In this document: in pieces, positions 1-7,423 of the stretch
How positions within the stretch are numbered: position 1 is the first letter of the stretch
Layout of the letters: every line of letters begins with the position of its first letter
Assembly: GCA_001563325.1 (NCBI GenBank)
Contig: LRSK01000012.1
Location: 1-8,788 of the forward strand
DNA length: 8,788 nt
Origin: Candidatus Thorarchaeota archaeon SMTZ1-83
GTDB lineage: Archaea; Asgardarchaeota; Thorarchaeia; Thorarchaeales; Thorarchaeaceae
Reading direction: 5' to 3'
Translations under genes and position numbers: made by a program
The notes under the pieces: generated by a model
Seen by the model: only the letters and a program-made list of their open reading frames with translations
What the model was told of the DNA's origin: nothing
Database searches by the model: none

Positions 1-321
1 CTCTCTGGGGGACTGGCCGGCCTTGCTGGAGTGAGTGAGGTTGCAGGTAACCCCAATCTATACCGGCTAAGGATGGAGATTTCCACAGGACTGGGATTCA
101 CGGGCATTGCTGTTGCATGGCTTGGAGGACTTAATCCGATAGGAGTCATTGTCAGTGCACTCTTCTTTGCGGGTCTGTTGGCAGGAGGCGTTGAGATTCA
201 ATCTGCAGGACTGCCATTCGGTGTTGTGAACCTCTTCAATGGTGCCATTCTCTTCTTTGTCCTTGTGACCGAGTTCTTCCTACGATACACAATTGAAGGG
301 AGGTTACGTCGTGACGATTGA
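1..321 (+). CDS. ABC transporter permease, nucleoside/simple-sugar type (C-terminal part, cut by window edge)
   Basis: The reading frame is open from base 1, so the 106 residues visible are the end of a longer permease that begins outside the window. The GTG at 31 is an internal codon: residues before it (SGGLAGLAG) belong to the conserved glycine-rich loop of BPD_transp_2 permeases. Two or three hydrophobic membrane segments follow, including the GFTGIAVAWLG stretch typical of the COG4603 (YufP/NupB-like) permease, and the protein ends in a short charged tail. In this family the protein forms the membrane channel with a second permease, an ATPase and a BMP-type lipoprotein that binds nucleosides or sugars. 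The next gene is that second permease and overlaps this one by 11 bases. Family assignment is firm; the substrate is not visible in the sequence. Confidence 0.85.
   Translation, partial: LSGGLAGLAGVSEVAGNPNLYRLRMEISTGLGFTGIAVAWLGGLNPIGVIVSALFFAGLLAGGVEIQSAGLPFGVVNLFNGAILFFVLVTEFFLRYTIEGRLRRDD
298..304 (+). promoter_or_regulatory. Shine-Dalgarno site for the second permease
   Basis: GGGAGGT lies six bases before the GTG at 311, inside the end of the upstream permease gene. A TTG at 293 is in frame but lies ahead of this site, so the site argues for GTG 311 as the true start. Confidence 0.7.
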
Positions 322-1231
322 GCAGACAGGATCTCAGATTGTGATAGCTGCCACCTTCTTTCTGATACCAACACTGGGTGAAATGGTGTCAGAACGTTCC
401 GGAATACTGAATTTGGGAGTAGAGGGGATGGTCATCTCAGGAGCAGCAGGAGCCTTTGCGGCGGCGCACATAACAGGCAGCCTCTGGATTGGTGCGTTTG
501 TTGGAGCTTTAGTAGGCGGAGTATTAGCACTTATACATGCAATAGTGACGATAACATTCAAGCGGAATCAAGTTGTCTCGGGTATATCCCTGACCATTCT
601 TGGAGCAGGACTGAGTAGTATTCTAGGACTGGGATTAATAGGTGTGCCAATAGTCCCGTTTGGACCTGTAGCCATTCCAGGCCTCAGTGTGATTCCAGTT
701 ATTGGTCCAATCTTCTTCAACAAGAATTTGCTCGTCTACTTTTCATATGTGATGGTCCCAGTTCTCTGGTTTTTCCTCTTCAAGACACGCTATGGGCTAA
801 TGATACGCAGTGTTGGAGAGAATCCGATGGCGGCTTACACACAGGGGGTTGATGTAGTTCGAGTCAGGTATCTGAGTGTGATATTTGGCGGGATGATGTG
901 CGGTCTTGGTGGTGCATATCTGACTCTTGCATGGATTCCAATGTGGGTCGAAGGTATCACTACTGCACGGGGATGGATAGTCATTGCCTTAGTGGTCGTT
1001 GGACTGTGGCATCCTGCAGGAGCCTTCGTAGGGAGCTACATCTTTGGTGCGTTCGATGTCCTTCGCTATACCTTCCAACCACTTGGTGTACCAACTGCCT
1101 TTCTGAACATGTTGCCATCGATGTCTACAATCCTCTTTCTTGTCATCTGGGGAGTGCTATTGAACATGCAGAAAGTGAAGAGTATCGTGGGAGCGCCCTC
1201 ATCCCTCTGCGTACCATTCGAAACTGAATGA
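311..1231 (+). CDS. ABC transporter permease, nucleoside/simple-sugar type (second subunit)
   Basis: A 306-residue, strongly hydrophobic protein of the BPD_transp_2 family, COG1079 (YufQ/NupC-like) branch. It shows the family's N-terminal pattern: a first membrane helix, then GEMVSERSGILNLGVEGM, then several glycine- and alanine-rich helices. The cytoplasmic coupling segment RYGLMIRSVGENPMAA follows near the middle; in related transporters it contacts the ATPase. About eight to ten membrane segments can be drawn. With the preceding permease it would form the heterodimeric pore of a BMP-dependent importer for nucleosides or related compounds. The start is placed at GTG 311 because of the ribosome-binding site at 298-304; a TTG at 293 would add six residues. 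The 11-base overlap suggests coupled translation. The ATPase and binding protein are not in the window and are probably upstream. Confidence 0.88.
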   Translation: MTIEQTGSQIVIAATFFLIPTLGEMVSERSGILNLGVEGMVISGAAGAFAAAHITGSLWIGAFVGALVGGVLALIHAIVTITFKRNQVVSGISLTILGAGLSSILGLGLIGVPIVPFGPVAIPGLSVIPVIGPIFFNKNLLVYFSYVMVPVLWFFLFKTRYGLMIRSVGENPMAAYTQGVDVVRVRYLSVIFGGMMCGLGGAYLTLAWIPMWVEGITTARGWIVIALVVVGLWHPAGAFVGSYIFGAFDVLRYTFQPLGVPTAFLNMLPSMSTILFLVIWGVLLNMQKVKSIVGAPSSLCVPFETE

Positions 1232-1243
1232 CAGTCCTGAGAT

Positions 1244-1675
1244 CTACTCCACCAACTCTTCAGACTCTGGAAACCATGCGGGGTATACTATACATAGAAA
1301 CACTAGATCTGAGTCACCTGTATTCTCGATATATTGAATGCCTTTTGGTGGAATATAGACCACTTGGCTTGGTGCAACCTCGGCGGTTTCATCATCAATA
1401 TGTATGATTCCTTTACCTTGAAGTATATAGTAGACCTCAGATGCCTCAAAGAATCTGTGTGGCATAGAAGACTTGCCAGGCTTTACAATGGCATGAGCAA
1501 TGCTATAGTCTAGCTTCAGATCCTCCTTTTCATGACGAGGGTTCAATAGTTCTCGGAGCATCGTGCCATCCAGAGCTACAATCTCCTCACAATCATCAAA
1601 CCGCTTTATCCACATGCAACCCAACTCATTTGCTGGCTGCGAGTTCAGACGTATTTGCTTTGCGTATTGACTCAA
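1244..1675 (-). CDS. Small single-domain cupin protein
   Basis: A 143-residue protein with one cupin_2 beta-barrel. Cupin motif 1 runs from Gly67 to Gly87 (SMPHRFFEASEVYYILQGKG) and motif 2 is VVYIPPKGIQYIENTG, residues 105-120. Of the usual metal ligands only His73 and Glu80 remain: the second motif-1 His is Phe75 and the motif-2 His is Gln114. As far as I recall, similar archaeal cupins also carry PHR and Gln here, so this may be a family trait. Metal binding and catalysis cannot be assumed. The protein ends in the acidic tail FPESEELVE. The start is a TTG just after an in-frame TAA; the only in-frame ATG nearby is at residue 21 and would remove the first strand. The gene begins 19 bases after the acyl-CoA dehydrogenase stop, so the two are probably cotranscribed. 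Function unknown. Confidence 0.85.
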   Translation of the reverse strand: MSQYAKQIRLNSQPANELGCMWIKRFDDCEEIVALDGTMLRELLNPRHEKEDLKLDYSIAHAIVKPGKSSMPHRFFEASEVYYILQGKGIIHIDDETAEVAPSQVVYIPPKGIQYIENTGDSDLVFLCIVYPAWFPESEELVE

Positions 1676-1694
1676 GAGGGGTTACCGTTCTGCT

Positions 1695-2894
1695 TCAAAA
1701 ATCTGGAGCACTCTTGTTATACCATTTGGGGATATTTTCCATCGCGGGTGTATAACCGTCTAGTACATGCCGTGAGATTACGAGCCTTTGAATTTCACTT
1801 GTGCCTTCGTAAATCTCATAGAGTTTGGCATCTCTGAACAGCTTTTCCACTGGGTATTGGTCGATGTAACCATATCCTCCATGAACCTGTACTGCTTGAT
1901 GTGCTACCTCCATAGCGCTTTCTGTTGCCATGACTTTCGCAACACTGGCCGGAATCGTTGGGTCCATTCCGTTATCAGCCGCCCAGGCAGCCTTTAGATA
2001 AAGAAGTCGTGCAGCTTCGATCTTGGCATACATATCGCCCAATTTGTAACTGACAACCTGAAATTCCCTCAATTTCTGATTGAATGCCTCTCTTCTGTTG
2101 ACGTATTCCCTGGCATACTCCATTGCAGCACGAGCCAGACCTGTAGCAAAAGCAGCAATTGAGGGTCTTGTCACACTGAAGGTCTGCATTGCTATCTTGA
2201 ATCCCATGCCTTCTTTACCCAGCAGGTTCTCAGCAGGGACCTTTGCATCTCTAAATATCACTGAGGAAGTAGTAGATGCTCTGTGGCCCATCTTCTCAAC
2301 TGGACGACCAGTCTTGACTCCCGGGGTGTCCGCGTCAACGATAAAGGCACACAATGCCTTGTGTCTCTGACTTGGGTCAAGAGAGGCAAATACTGTGAAG
2401 TAGTCAGCATGAGGTGCATTGGTAATCCAGAACTTGGAACCATTGAGAACATAGTAGTCGCCCTCCTTCTTCACAAGTGTCTTGATCCCAGCTACATCAC
2501 TGCCCATGCCAGGCTCAGAGCATGCAAAGCTTACGAACTTCAGGTCCTTGGTGAGAGGGCGCAGATATTTCTCCTTCTGGTCATCGTTACCAGCAATCAA
2601 GATTGGTTCTGCGCCAAGACTGTTCACATAGATACTGGTGGTCATTCCAGCACAGCCTGCAGCCATCTCTTCGACAACAATACACTGTTCGATAGCACCT
2701 AAGCCCAGACCACCATACTCCTTTGGTATTGCCAAGTTCATGAGGTCTGCTTCCCAGCATTTCTTGATGATTGGTAGGGGAAACTCACCTGTCTTGTCGT
2801 AGTAGTGAGCGTATGGAATCATATACTCCTGAGCAAACTCGCGTGTTCTGTTCTGTAGATCAATCTGTTCTTTTGTAAGGCTGAAATCGACCAT
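1695..2894 (-). CDS. Acyl-CoA dehydrogenase (short-chain/butyryl-CoA dehydrogenase-like)
   Basis: A 399-residue flavoenzyme, close to the usual 380-400. It oxidises an acyl-CoA to the trans-2-enoyl-CoA at FAD, or does the reverse with a suitable donor. The three standard domains are visible: the N-terminal helical part (about 1-120, with IPKEYGGLGLG); the middle beta domain (about 120-225) with FACSEPGMGSD and GSKFWITNA around the flavin; and the C-terminal helical domain with the FAD/dimer motif QVHGGYGY (336-343). IYEGTSEIQR near the end places the catalytic base at Glu363, as in short- and medium-chain enzymes. Chain-length preference cannot be read from sequence by eye. Electrons normally leave through EtfAB, but no etf gene is in the window. 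The ATG start has a GAGGGAG site just upstream. The gene follows the Hdr cluster after 86 bases and precedes the cupin by 19. Confidence 0.95.
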   Translation of the reverse strand: MVDFSLTKEQIDLQNRTREFAQEYMIPYAHYYDKTGEFPLPIIKKCWEADLMNLAIPKEYGGLGLGAIEQCIVVEEMAAGCAGMTTSIYVNSLGAEPILIAGNDDQKEKYLRPLTKDLKFVSFACSEPGMGSDVAGIKTLVKKEGDYYVLNGSKFWITNAPHADYFTVFASLDPSQRHKALCAFIVDADTPGVKTGRPVEKMGHRASTTSSVIFRDAKVPAENLLGKEGMGFKIAMQTFSVTRPSIAAFATGLARAAMEYAREYVNRREAFNQKLREFQVVSYKLGDMYAKIEAARLLYLKAAWAADNGMDPTIPASVAKVMATESAMEVAHQAVQVHGGYGYIDQYPVEKLFRDAKLYEIYEGTSEIQRLVISRHVLDGYTPAMENIPKWYNKSAPDF

Positions 2895-2898
2895 TATT

Positions 2899-2905
2899 CT
2901 CCCTC
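2899..2905 (-). promoter_or_regulatory. Shine-Dalgarno site for acyl-CoA dehydrogenase
   Basis: GAGGGAG on the minus strand ends four bases before the ATG at 2894. The spacing is a little short, but it is the only purine-rich site here and fixes the start. Confidence 0.6.
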
Positions 2906-2940
2906 ATAGATATTGAAACTAACACTGGTAGGACGAGGTG

Positions 2941-2947
2941 GTATAAG
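2941..2947 (-). promoter_or_regulatory. Possible TATA-box promoter for the acyl-CoA dehydrogenase-cupin pair
   Basis: CTTATAC on the minus strand lies about 47 bases before the ATG at 2894, in the only intergenic gap over 20 bases within the minus-strand block. Transcription starting about 25 bases downstream would leave a leader of roughly 25 bases containing the Shine-Dalgarno site. It is a single short match to a degenerate archaeal element, so this is a weak call. The pair could also be read from the upstream Hdr operon. Confidence 0.3.
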
Positions 2948-2963
2948 GCCATTGTCAAATGGC
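2948..2963. other. Small inverted repeat (6-bp stem, 4-base loop)
   Basis: GCCATT, a GTCA loop, then AATGGC make a perfect six-base-pair hairpin. It sits 17 bases past the stop of the 753-residue gene and directly next to the TATA-like element. No T-run follows on the minus strand, so it is not a typical terminator. It could be a weak terminator, an operator for the acyl-CoA dehydrogenase promoter, or chance. Confidence 0.35.
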
Positions 2964-2980
2964 AAAGACGTGGTTAGGCA

Positions 2981-5242
2981 TCAATGTTTGCTAGTGATTT
3001 GACGAACCACCTCTGGAAGACTCCACTTGAGTTCTAGCTCTAGTGCCCCTTCATCAGGACCTGGACAGCGCCTTACACATGTTCGGCATGCCACACACAA
3101 CCAGAGATCAACTTCGACTGTTCCAAAGCCAGGCGAGTCATCTGCCAGAACAATATCACGTGTTGGCTTTTGAGTTGCAAGACCCTTCACGGTTTTGTAG
3201 AAGAGCGATCTGTTTACGGGCAGGTTGTCAAGAGCCTCGTCAGAGATATCAAAGATTTTAGAAACTTCGAACACTGGTTTCAGTTCAATTGCGTCCTCAG
3301 GACATGCAATCTCGCAAGACTTGCAGCCTAGACACTTGGAAATATCCCACTCAATTGTGCCAAAGCCAAGCAAGGGGGCATAGCCCATCATTGCCTTGTA
3401 TTCATCAAGAACTGATGGAACGTCCACCTCTGCCAAGTCATCCAATGTCACCTTTGGACGAGTACTGGGAATTTTGGTGCGTGTGCGGTAGGATAGTGAC
3501 ACGGCTGATCGAATCTTCTCCTCTATCCCCAGGAGTATTTCTTTTCCCACCACATTTCCTTCGATCGTGAGCTTGACCAACTTATCGCGACCCTTCGATA
3601 GGACGTCCAGAGCATTGACCACTTTGCCAATGTCCTCAGCCCTCAGTTCCTGAAGAAGAGATTCAAATTCGGATGATGCCTCTGTGAGTTGAAGTGCGAG
3701 AGAACTTGCAGTTTCAACTGCGAGCTCTGCCTCTGTGGGGGTTCTTGGAACATCATAGAGAAGATAGCCATGACTCTCACCAGCTGAAGTGAGTAACTCG
3801 TCCCTCTTCATTCGAAGCAGATGCTGCAGAATTCGGTCTTTGGGGATGTTGGTCTTCTCTCCAAGATCCTTTGCAGTCATTGCTCCCAGTTCACGTATGA
3901 GAATTAGAATGGTTCCCCGTTCAAGTTCGTTATCCAGATAACTGGACATCATTCTCTCATAGACTTCTGGGTCCAGTTTCTCTCCATAAACATTGGTTCC
4001 AGAAACAAGGCTAGGACCCTTTTCGAGGGCGATCTTCAGTCTGAATCTTGCAAAAGCCTCAAGACCTGCGGAAACAAGTAGGCGCAAGTCCTCGGAGCTG
4101 TCAGCGGGCTTGGATTGCAGAACCGCTTCTGTTGCTTGGTCAACGGTTTCACGTAGGCTGTTTAGAGCCTCGGCAAGAGTCGTTTCATCATATTGACCAA
4201 GTTTCTGAAGCCTTTCAAGCAGAAACTCCATTCTTCTTACTGATTGGTCAACAAAGGCGTGTATGTCACCTTCGAGCGACTTTCCTATGCCATTGAGCTG
4301 TTGTAGTATTCTCTTGAACACCAATGTAGAATCGGGTACGGTTTCAAGAACTCGTGAGAATACAGGCGCGTCCTCGTCGAGACCAACCATCTCAACCTCG
4401 CCTCTTTGAATCATACTTACTATGGCAGCCTGAATGTCGGATGAATGTGAGTCCATCAGTCTGCTAATTTCAACGACTGTACGTGAGCCCATCTTGGACA
4501 GGATGAACATGATTACTCCACGTCTGAGCTCTATCAGTATATTCTCAGAAACGAGGTGTAACGCTCTCTTCTCATCGATACGCCCCTCGCGAATCCCTCG
4601 CTTGACTTGAGCCGAAGTCCTAAGAAATGGTCCATATCTTGTCTTTGTTCCCAGCTTCTGAAGAGCATCTAAAGCGGATGTGGGATCACCTTGGATTCCA
4701 GAAACAGCCTCTGACATCGAGGAGAGTAATGACTTCAGTTCAGAATGCGCAGATTCAGCAGCGGCTTCTGCAGCAACCTCATACCCCGTGACGATGTCTT
4801 CAATCTGTACGATTAAATCAGATACGGGGCTCAGAACGGATTCGATATTGACTGCAGCAGTATCCTCTATCTCATCTTTGGTTTCAAGGATCTCTAGTGC
4901 ACTACTTATCGAATTCAGAAGACCACGAGTGCCTCCTGTGTCACGGATAGAAACAGCCTGCTGCAGATAAGATGTTGCTTGCTTTAGCAGCCCTTTATTG
5001 GTGATTCGGGAAATGATAGCAGACTTCTCTGTGGCATCTAGGAAATGCTCGAAGTAGGCATCAGGGAATGCAAGGATTTCGGTAGCAAGTGGTTCTAGCT
5101 CGCTCTTAAGATTGGCTATTTCTTCACTGACTTTACTCAGCGGGATGACAGACTCTTCTTTCAGACCACCGAGTGCCAAGACCATGTCCATCATACGTCT
5201 GCGTTTTGGTGCCATATCCTCAAGGCTCTTGGATTTGCTCAC
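2981..5242 (-). CDS. Tandem winged-helix-like, helical protein with two C-terminal [4Fe-4S] motifs (Hdr-operon associated)
   Basis: A 753-residue protein that I do not recognise as a named family. A basic N-terminus and helix-rich region (about 1-230; alanine- and glutamate-rich 150-180, possibly coiled coil) lead into a helix-turn-helix-like segment at 233-290. More helices (about 300-410), a second similar segment at 433-497 and another helical stretch (505-590) follow. The C-terminus has two ferredoxin motifs: Cys637/640/643/647-Pro and Cys716/719/722/726-Pro. Each is a complete CxxCxxCxxxCP set, preceded by the similar phrases GFGTIEWDISKC and GFGTVEVDLWLC. It looks soluble. The GTG start overlaps the stop of the HdrA-MvhD gene (GTGA), with GGAGG seven bases upstream, so translation is coupled and a joint complex is likely. 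It could be an iron-sulfur regulator or an electron-transfer or scaffold subunit. It is not a standard HdrC, which is much smaller and lacks the large helical part. Confidence 0.8.
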   Translation of the reverse strand: MSKSKSLEDMAPKRRRMMDMVLALGGLKEESVIPLSKVSEEIANLKSELEPLATEILAFPDAYFEHFLDATEKSAIISRITNKGLLKQATSYLQQAVSIRDTGGTRGLLNSISSALEILETKDEIEDTAAVNIESVLSPVSDLIVQIEDIVTGYEVAAEAAAESAHSELKSLLSSMSEAVSGIQGDPTSALDALQKLGTKTRYGPFLRTSAQVKRGIREGRIDEKRALHLVSENILIELRRGVIMFILSKMGSRTVVEISRLMDSHSSDIQAAIVSMIQRGEVEMVGLDEDAPVFSRVLETVPDSTLVFKRILQQLNGIGKSLEGDIHAFVDQSVRRMEFLLERLQKLGQYDETTLAEALNSLRETVDQATEAVLQSKPADSSEDLRLLVSAGLEAFARFRLKIALEKGPSLVSGTNVYGEKLDPEVYERMMSSYLDNELERGTILILIRELGAMTAKDLGEKTNIPKDRILQHLLRMKRDELLTSAGESHGYLLYDVPRTPTEAELAVETASSLALQLTEASSEFESLLQELRAEDIGKVVNALDVLSKGRDKLVKLTIEGNVVGKEILLGIEEKIRSAVSLSYRTRTKIPSTRPKVTLDDLAEVDVPSVLDEYKAMMGYAPLLGFGTIEWDISKCLGCKSCEIACPEDAIELKPVFEVSKIFDISDEALDNLPVNRSLFYKTVKGLATQKPTRDIVLADDSPGFGTVEVDLWLCVACRTCVRRCPGPDEGALELELKWSLPEVVRQITSKH

Positions 5243-7404
5243 TCAACCGCCTCCATCCATTTACCAGCTGTTCCTTTATGCACTGGTGTGGGGCCAAGCT
5301 CCTGAGCTCGCTTCACCATCTCACGAATTGCATTTGTGAACCTGTCAGGTTCAGCACTGAACATTCGATACATGTCAACTCGTTCGCCTTTCCAGCCGAT
5401 AGCATTCAGTATATCACGGGCGACGTCAATTTGGACTTGGGCAATCTCGTTACCAGTCCCACCAATGTGACATCGATCCTTCTCGCAAGCTGCAATCATC
5501 ACTGTACTGGCTCCATGCTCAAAAGCCTTCAAGATATCAATAATGGAAACTCTTCCTGCGCATGGAACAGGAATTAATCGTGAGCTAGCAGGATACTCCA
5601 TCCTTTGTGTACCTACAATGTCTATCGTAGATACAGAACACTCTTCACAATAGAAGCAGACCGTTATTGGATATTCATGATCAGCCCCTTCAAGAACAGC
5701 CTCTATTTCCGACCAGAGCTGTGAGTTTGATAGGAAGTTGAGTTGTGTCGCGCCCGAGGGGCAAAGGCTTTGGCATACGCCGCAGGAATGACAGTTCAGA
5801 GTGTCAATTGCTGCTTTGAAGAGGATCTTCTGTGCTTCATCCTCCTCCTCGGCATCTGTCTGTTCAATCATCAGAGGAACGCCGCGGGGACATTGCTGTG
5901 CGCAGAGACTACAACCCACGCAGTCATCGACATCGAGAACGGCACCCCGCGCCACCTTCTCGATTTTACCTCCCTGAAGCTCATTGTGTAAAACAAGAGC
6001 CGCAGCTTGAGCATCTGTGACAGCCTCAAAGACAAATTGTGGGCGTGTGATTGCGCCTACTGCAACTACGCCACGTCTCCGTGTTTCAGTTCTTCTCAGC
6101 TTGCCATAAAGATCCTTGACATGACCGTCTTCTTCAAGTGCATAACCAAGTGTTTCAGACAGCTCAGCCACGCCGTCTGAAGGTAGAATGGCAGAGGAAA
6201 GGACTACGAGATCGGGGGTGGTTTCCAGATACTGGTTCAAAAGTGAATCATAGATACGAACGTGAGTGGTATTATCATTCTCCCAGACCATACTGATTCG
6301 GCCTCGGATGTAATCGACTCCACGCTCTCTGGACTCTTTGTATATCATCTCGTTTTCAAATGGAACTCGGATGTCCATGTACACAACCTGCACGTTCGCA
6401 TCAGGGTTCCTCTCAAGAATCTCCAATGAGTTATCAATTGCAAAAGTACAGCAGAGCTTGCTGCAATCCCGTTTGTAGTCCTCAGATCTACTGCCAACAC
6501 ATTGGACCATTACGACCTCATTTACAGGCTTCCCGTCCGAAGGACGTACCATGCGATCTTCTGTCAACATCCGAGAGAGCTCGAGTTGTGTCACAACATC
6601 GGGGTTCTTCCCATAATGATATTCATCTATCATTGTGGGTTTGAACTCCTTGAATCCTGTTGCTAGTACAATTGCGGAGGTCTGTAAGGTCTTCTCATCT
6701 TCATCATCAGGGGAGATATAATGAGCCAAAAAGTCGCCCATTTCGCCTTCAATAAATTTCACAGTTGTATTTGTCATGACGTCTATGTTTTTGTCATTTT
6801 CAAGTGCTTTGAGTCGACTACTGAAGATTTCCTTCCCAGACTTGCCAGTAGGAGCAATGACTGGTAGCTGGACGACATGACCACCAATGCTTGATTCACG
6901 CTCCATCAGAGTCACACGATAGCCCAAGTTTGAGAGGCTGAGCGCGGTTTCAACTCCGGCAATCCCACCACCAATCACGGTCACATGGTTTGGAATCTCT
7001 TTCGTTTCAGACACAATTGATTTTGAATCTTCTACACGTGCCAATGCACCTCTAATCATGTCTAGAGATTTCTTAGATGCCTCAGAGGGGTCCTTGTGGA
7101 CCCAAGCGGAATGCTCTCGGATGTTCACATATGCAATTCTCGAAGAGTCCTTGCCAAGAGATTGGAGGTATTGATCAATACGAGGTTGTATCTTCTGACT
7201 TGTGCATGCAGCTATCACAAGTCTGGCCTCACTCTCACCAATCAGTTCTGCTATGGTTTCAAGTCCTGAATCTTGGCAGCCAAAATCGTGTACAGTTACC
7301 GAACCAGCCAAGTCCAACTTGCTAATCTCTGTTTCCAAGTAGTCATAGTCTAGCTTTAGCTGTTTTCCGCATGTGCAGAGAAGGACGGGGGATTTATTGG
7401 TCAC
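5239..7404 (-). CDS. HdrA-MvhD fusion protein (QmoB-like flavin/iron-sulfur electron-transfer subunit)
   Basis: A 721-residue soluble flavoprotein. Domains in order: an N-terminal HdrA cluster domain with Cys10, Cys12, Cys43 and Cys67 and the NIREHSAWVHKDP phrase; a thioredoxin-reductase-like FAD fold starting at GGGIAG (145-150); the HdrA signature QCVGSR with Cys302, 314, 318 and 319; two C-terminal ferredoxin motifs (Cys495/498/501/505 and Cys538/541/544/548); and an MvhD/FlpD domain (about 575-705) with Cys583/586, Cys615 in PCAGRV, Cys640 and Cys645. In HdrA proteins FAD is the site of electron bifurcation or transfer; MvhD passes electrons to a partner through a [2Fe-2S] cluster. The ferredoxin domain usually inserted in the FAD fold is missing here. 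Architecture and length match QmoB. The GTG start lies six bases after the previous stop with a ribosome-binding site at 7410-7423. The donor partner (hydrogenase, formate dehydrogenase or other) is not visible. Confidence 0.92.
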   Translation of the reverse strand: MTNKSPVLLCTCGKQLKLDYDYLETEISKLDLAGSVTVHDFGCQDSGLETIAELIGESEARLVIAACTSQKIQPRIDQYLQSLGKDSSRIAYVNIREHSAWVHKDPSEASKKSLDMIRGALARVEDSKSIVSETKEIPNHVTVIGGGIAGVETALSLSNLGYRVTLMERESSIGGHVVQLPVIAPTGKSGKEIFSSRLKALENDKNIDVMTNTTVKFIEGEMGDFLAHYISPDDEDEKTLQTSAIVLATGFKEFKPTMIDEYHYGKNPDVVTQLELSRMLTEDRMVRPSDGKPVNEVVMVQCVGSRSEDYKRDCSKLCCTFAIDNSLEILERNPDANVQVVYMDIRVPFENEMIYKESRERGVDYIRGRISMVWENDNTTHVRIYDSLLNQYLETTPDLVVLSSAILPSDGVAELSETLGYALEEDGHVKDLYGKLRRTETRRRGVVAVGAITRPQFVFEAVTDAQAAALVLHNELQGGKIEKVARGAVLDVDDCVGCSLCAQQCPRGVPLMIEQTDAEEEDEAQKILFKAAIDTLNCHSCGVCQSLCPSGATQLNFLSNSQLWSEIEAVLEGADHEYPITVCFYCEECSVSTIDIVGTQRMEYPASSRLIPVPCAGRVSIIDILKAFEHGASTVMIAACEKDRCHIGGTGNEIAQVQIDVARDILNAIGWKGERVDMYRMFSAEPDRFTNAIREMVKRAQELGPTPVHKGTAGKWMEAVE
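5250..5254 (-). promoter_or_regulatory. Shine-Dalgarno site for the 753-residue gene
   Basis: GGAGG on the minus strand lies seven bases before the GTG at 5242, within the last codons of the HdrA-MvhD gene. It supports the GTG start and the four-base GTGA overlap. Confidence 0.75.
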
Positions 7405-7409
7405 TGTTC

Positions 7410-7423
7410 ATCACTTCCTCCCC
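7410..7423 (-). promoter_or_regulatory. Shine-Dalgarno region for the HdrA-MvhD gene
   Basis: GGGGAGGAAGTGAT on the minus strand spans the last codons and stop of the short HdrA gene and ends five bases before the GTG at 7404. It contains GGAGG and a near match to GGAGGTGAT. A nearby ATG, in another frame, leads to a stop within a few codons, so GTG 7404 is preferred. Confidence 0.65.

Noticed and set aside
293..310. TTG start at 293 for the second permease
   Set aside because: The GGGAGGT site lies after it and is correctly spaced for GTG 311.
898..1227. 109-residue plus-strand reading frame inside the second permease
   Set aside because: It is an out-of-frame shadow of a clear membrane protein; its Cys- and Trp-rich composition is typical of non-coding frames and it has no start signal.
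1232..1243. Terminator between the convergent permease and cupin genes
   Set aside because: Only 12 bases separate the two stop codons, with no hairpin or T-run on either strand.
2283..2702. 139-residue plus-strand reading frame opposite the acyl-CoA dehydrogenase
   Set aside because: It is antisense to a gene with intact family motifs throughout, has no recognisable domain, and resembles the other antisense shadows in the window.
2981..5242. Calling the 753-residue protein HdrC
   Set aside because: It shares two [4Fe-4S] motifs with HdrC, but the spacing between them, the flanking sequence and the more than 600-residue helical N-terminus do not fit that family.
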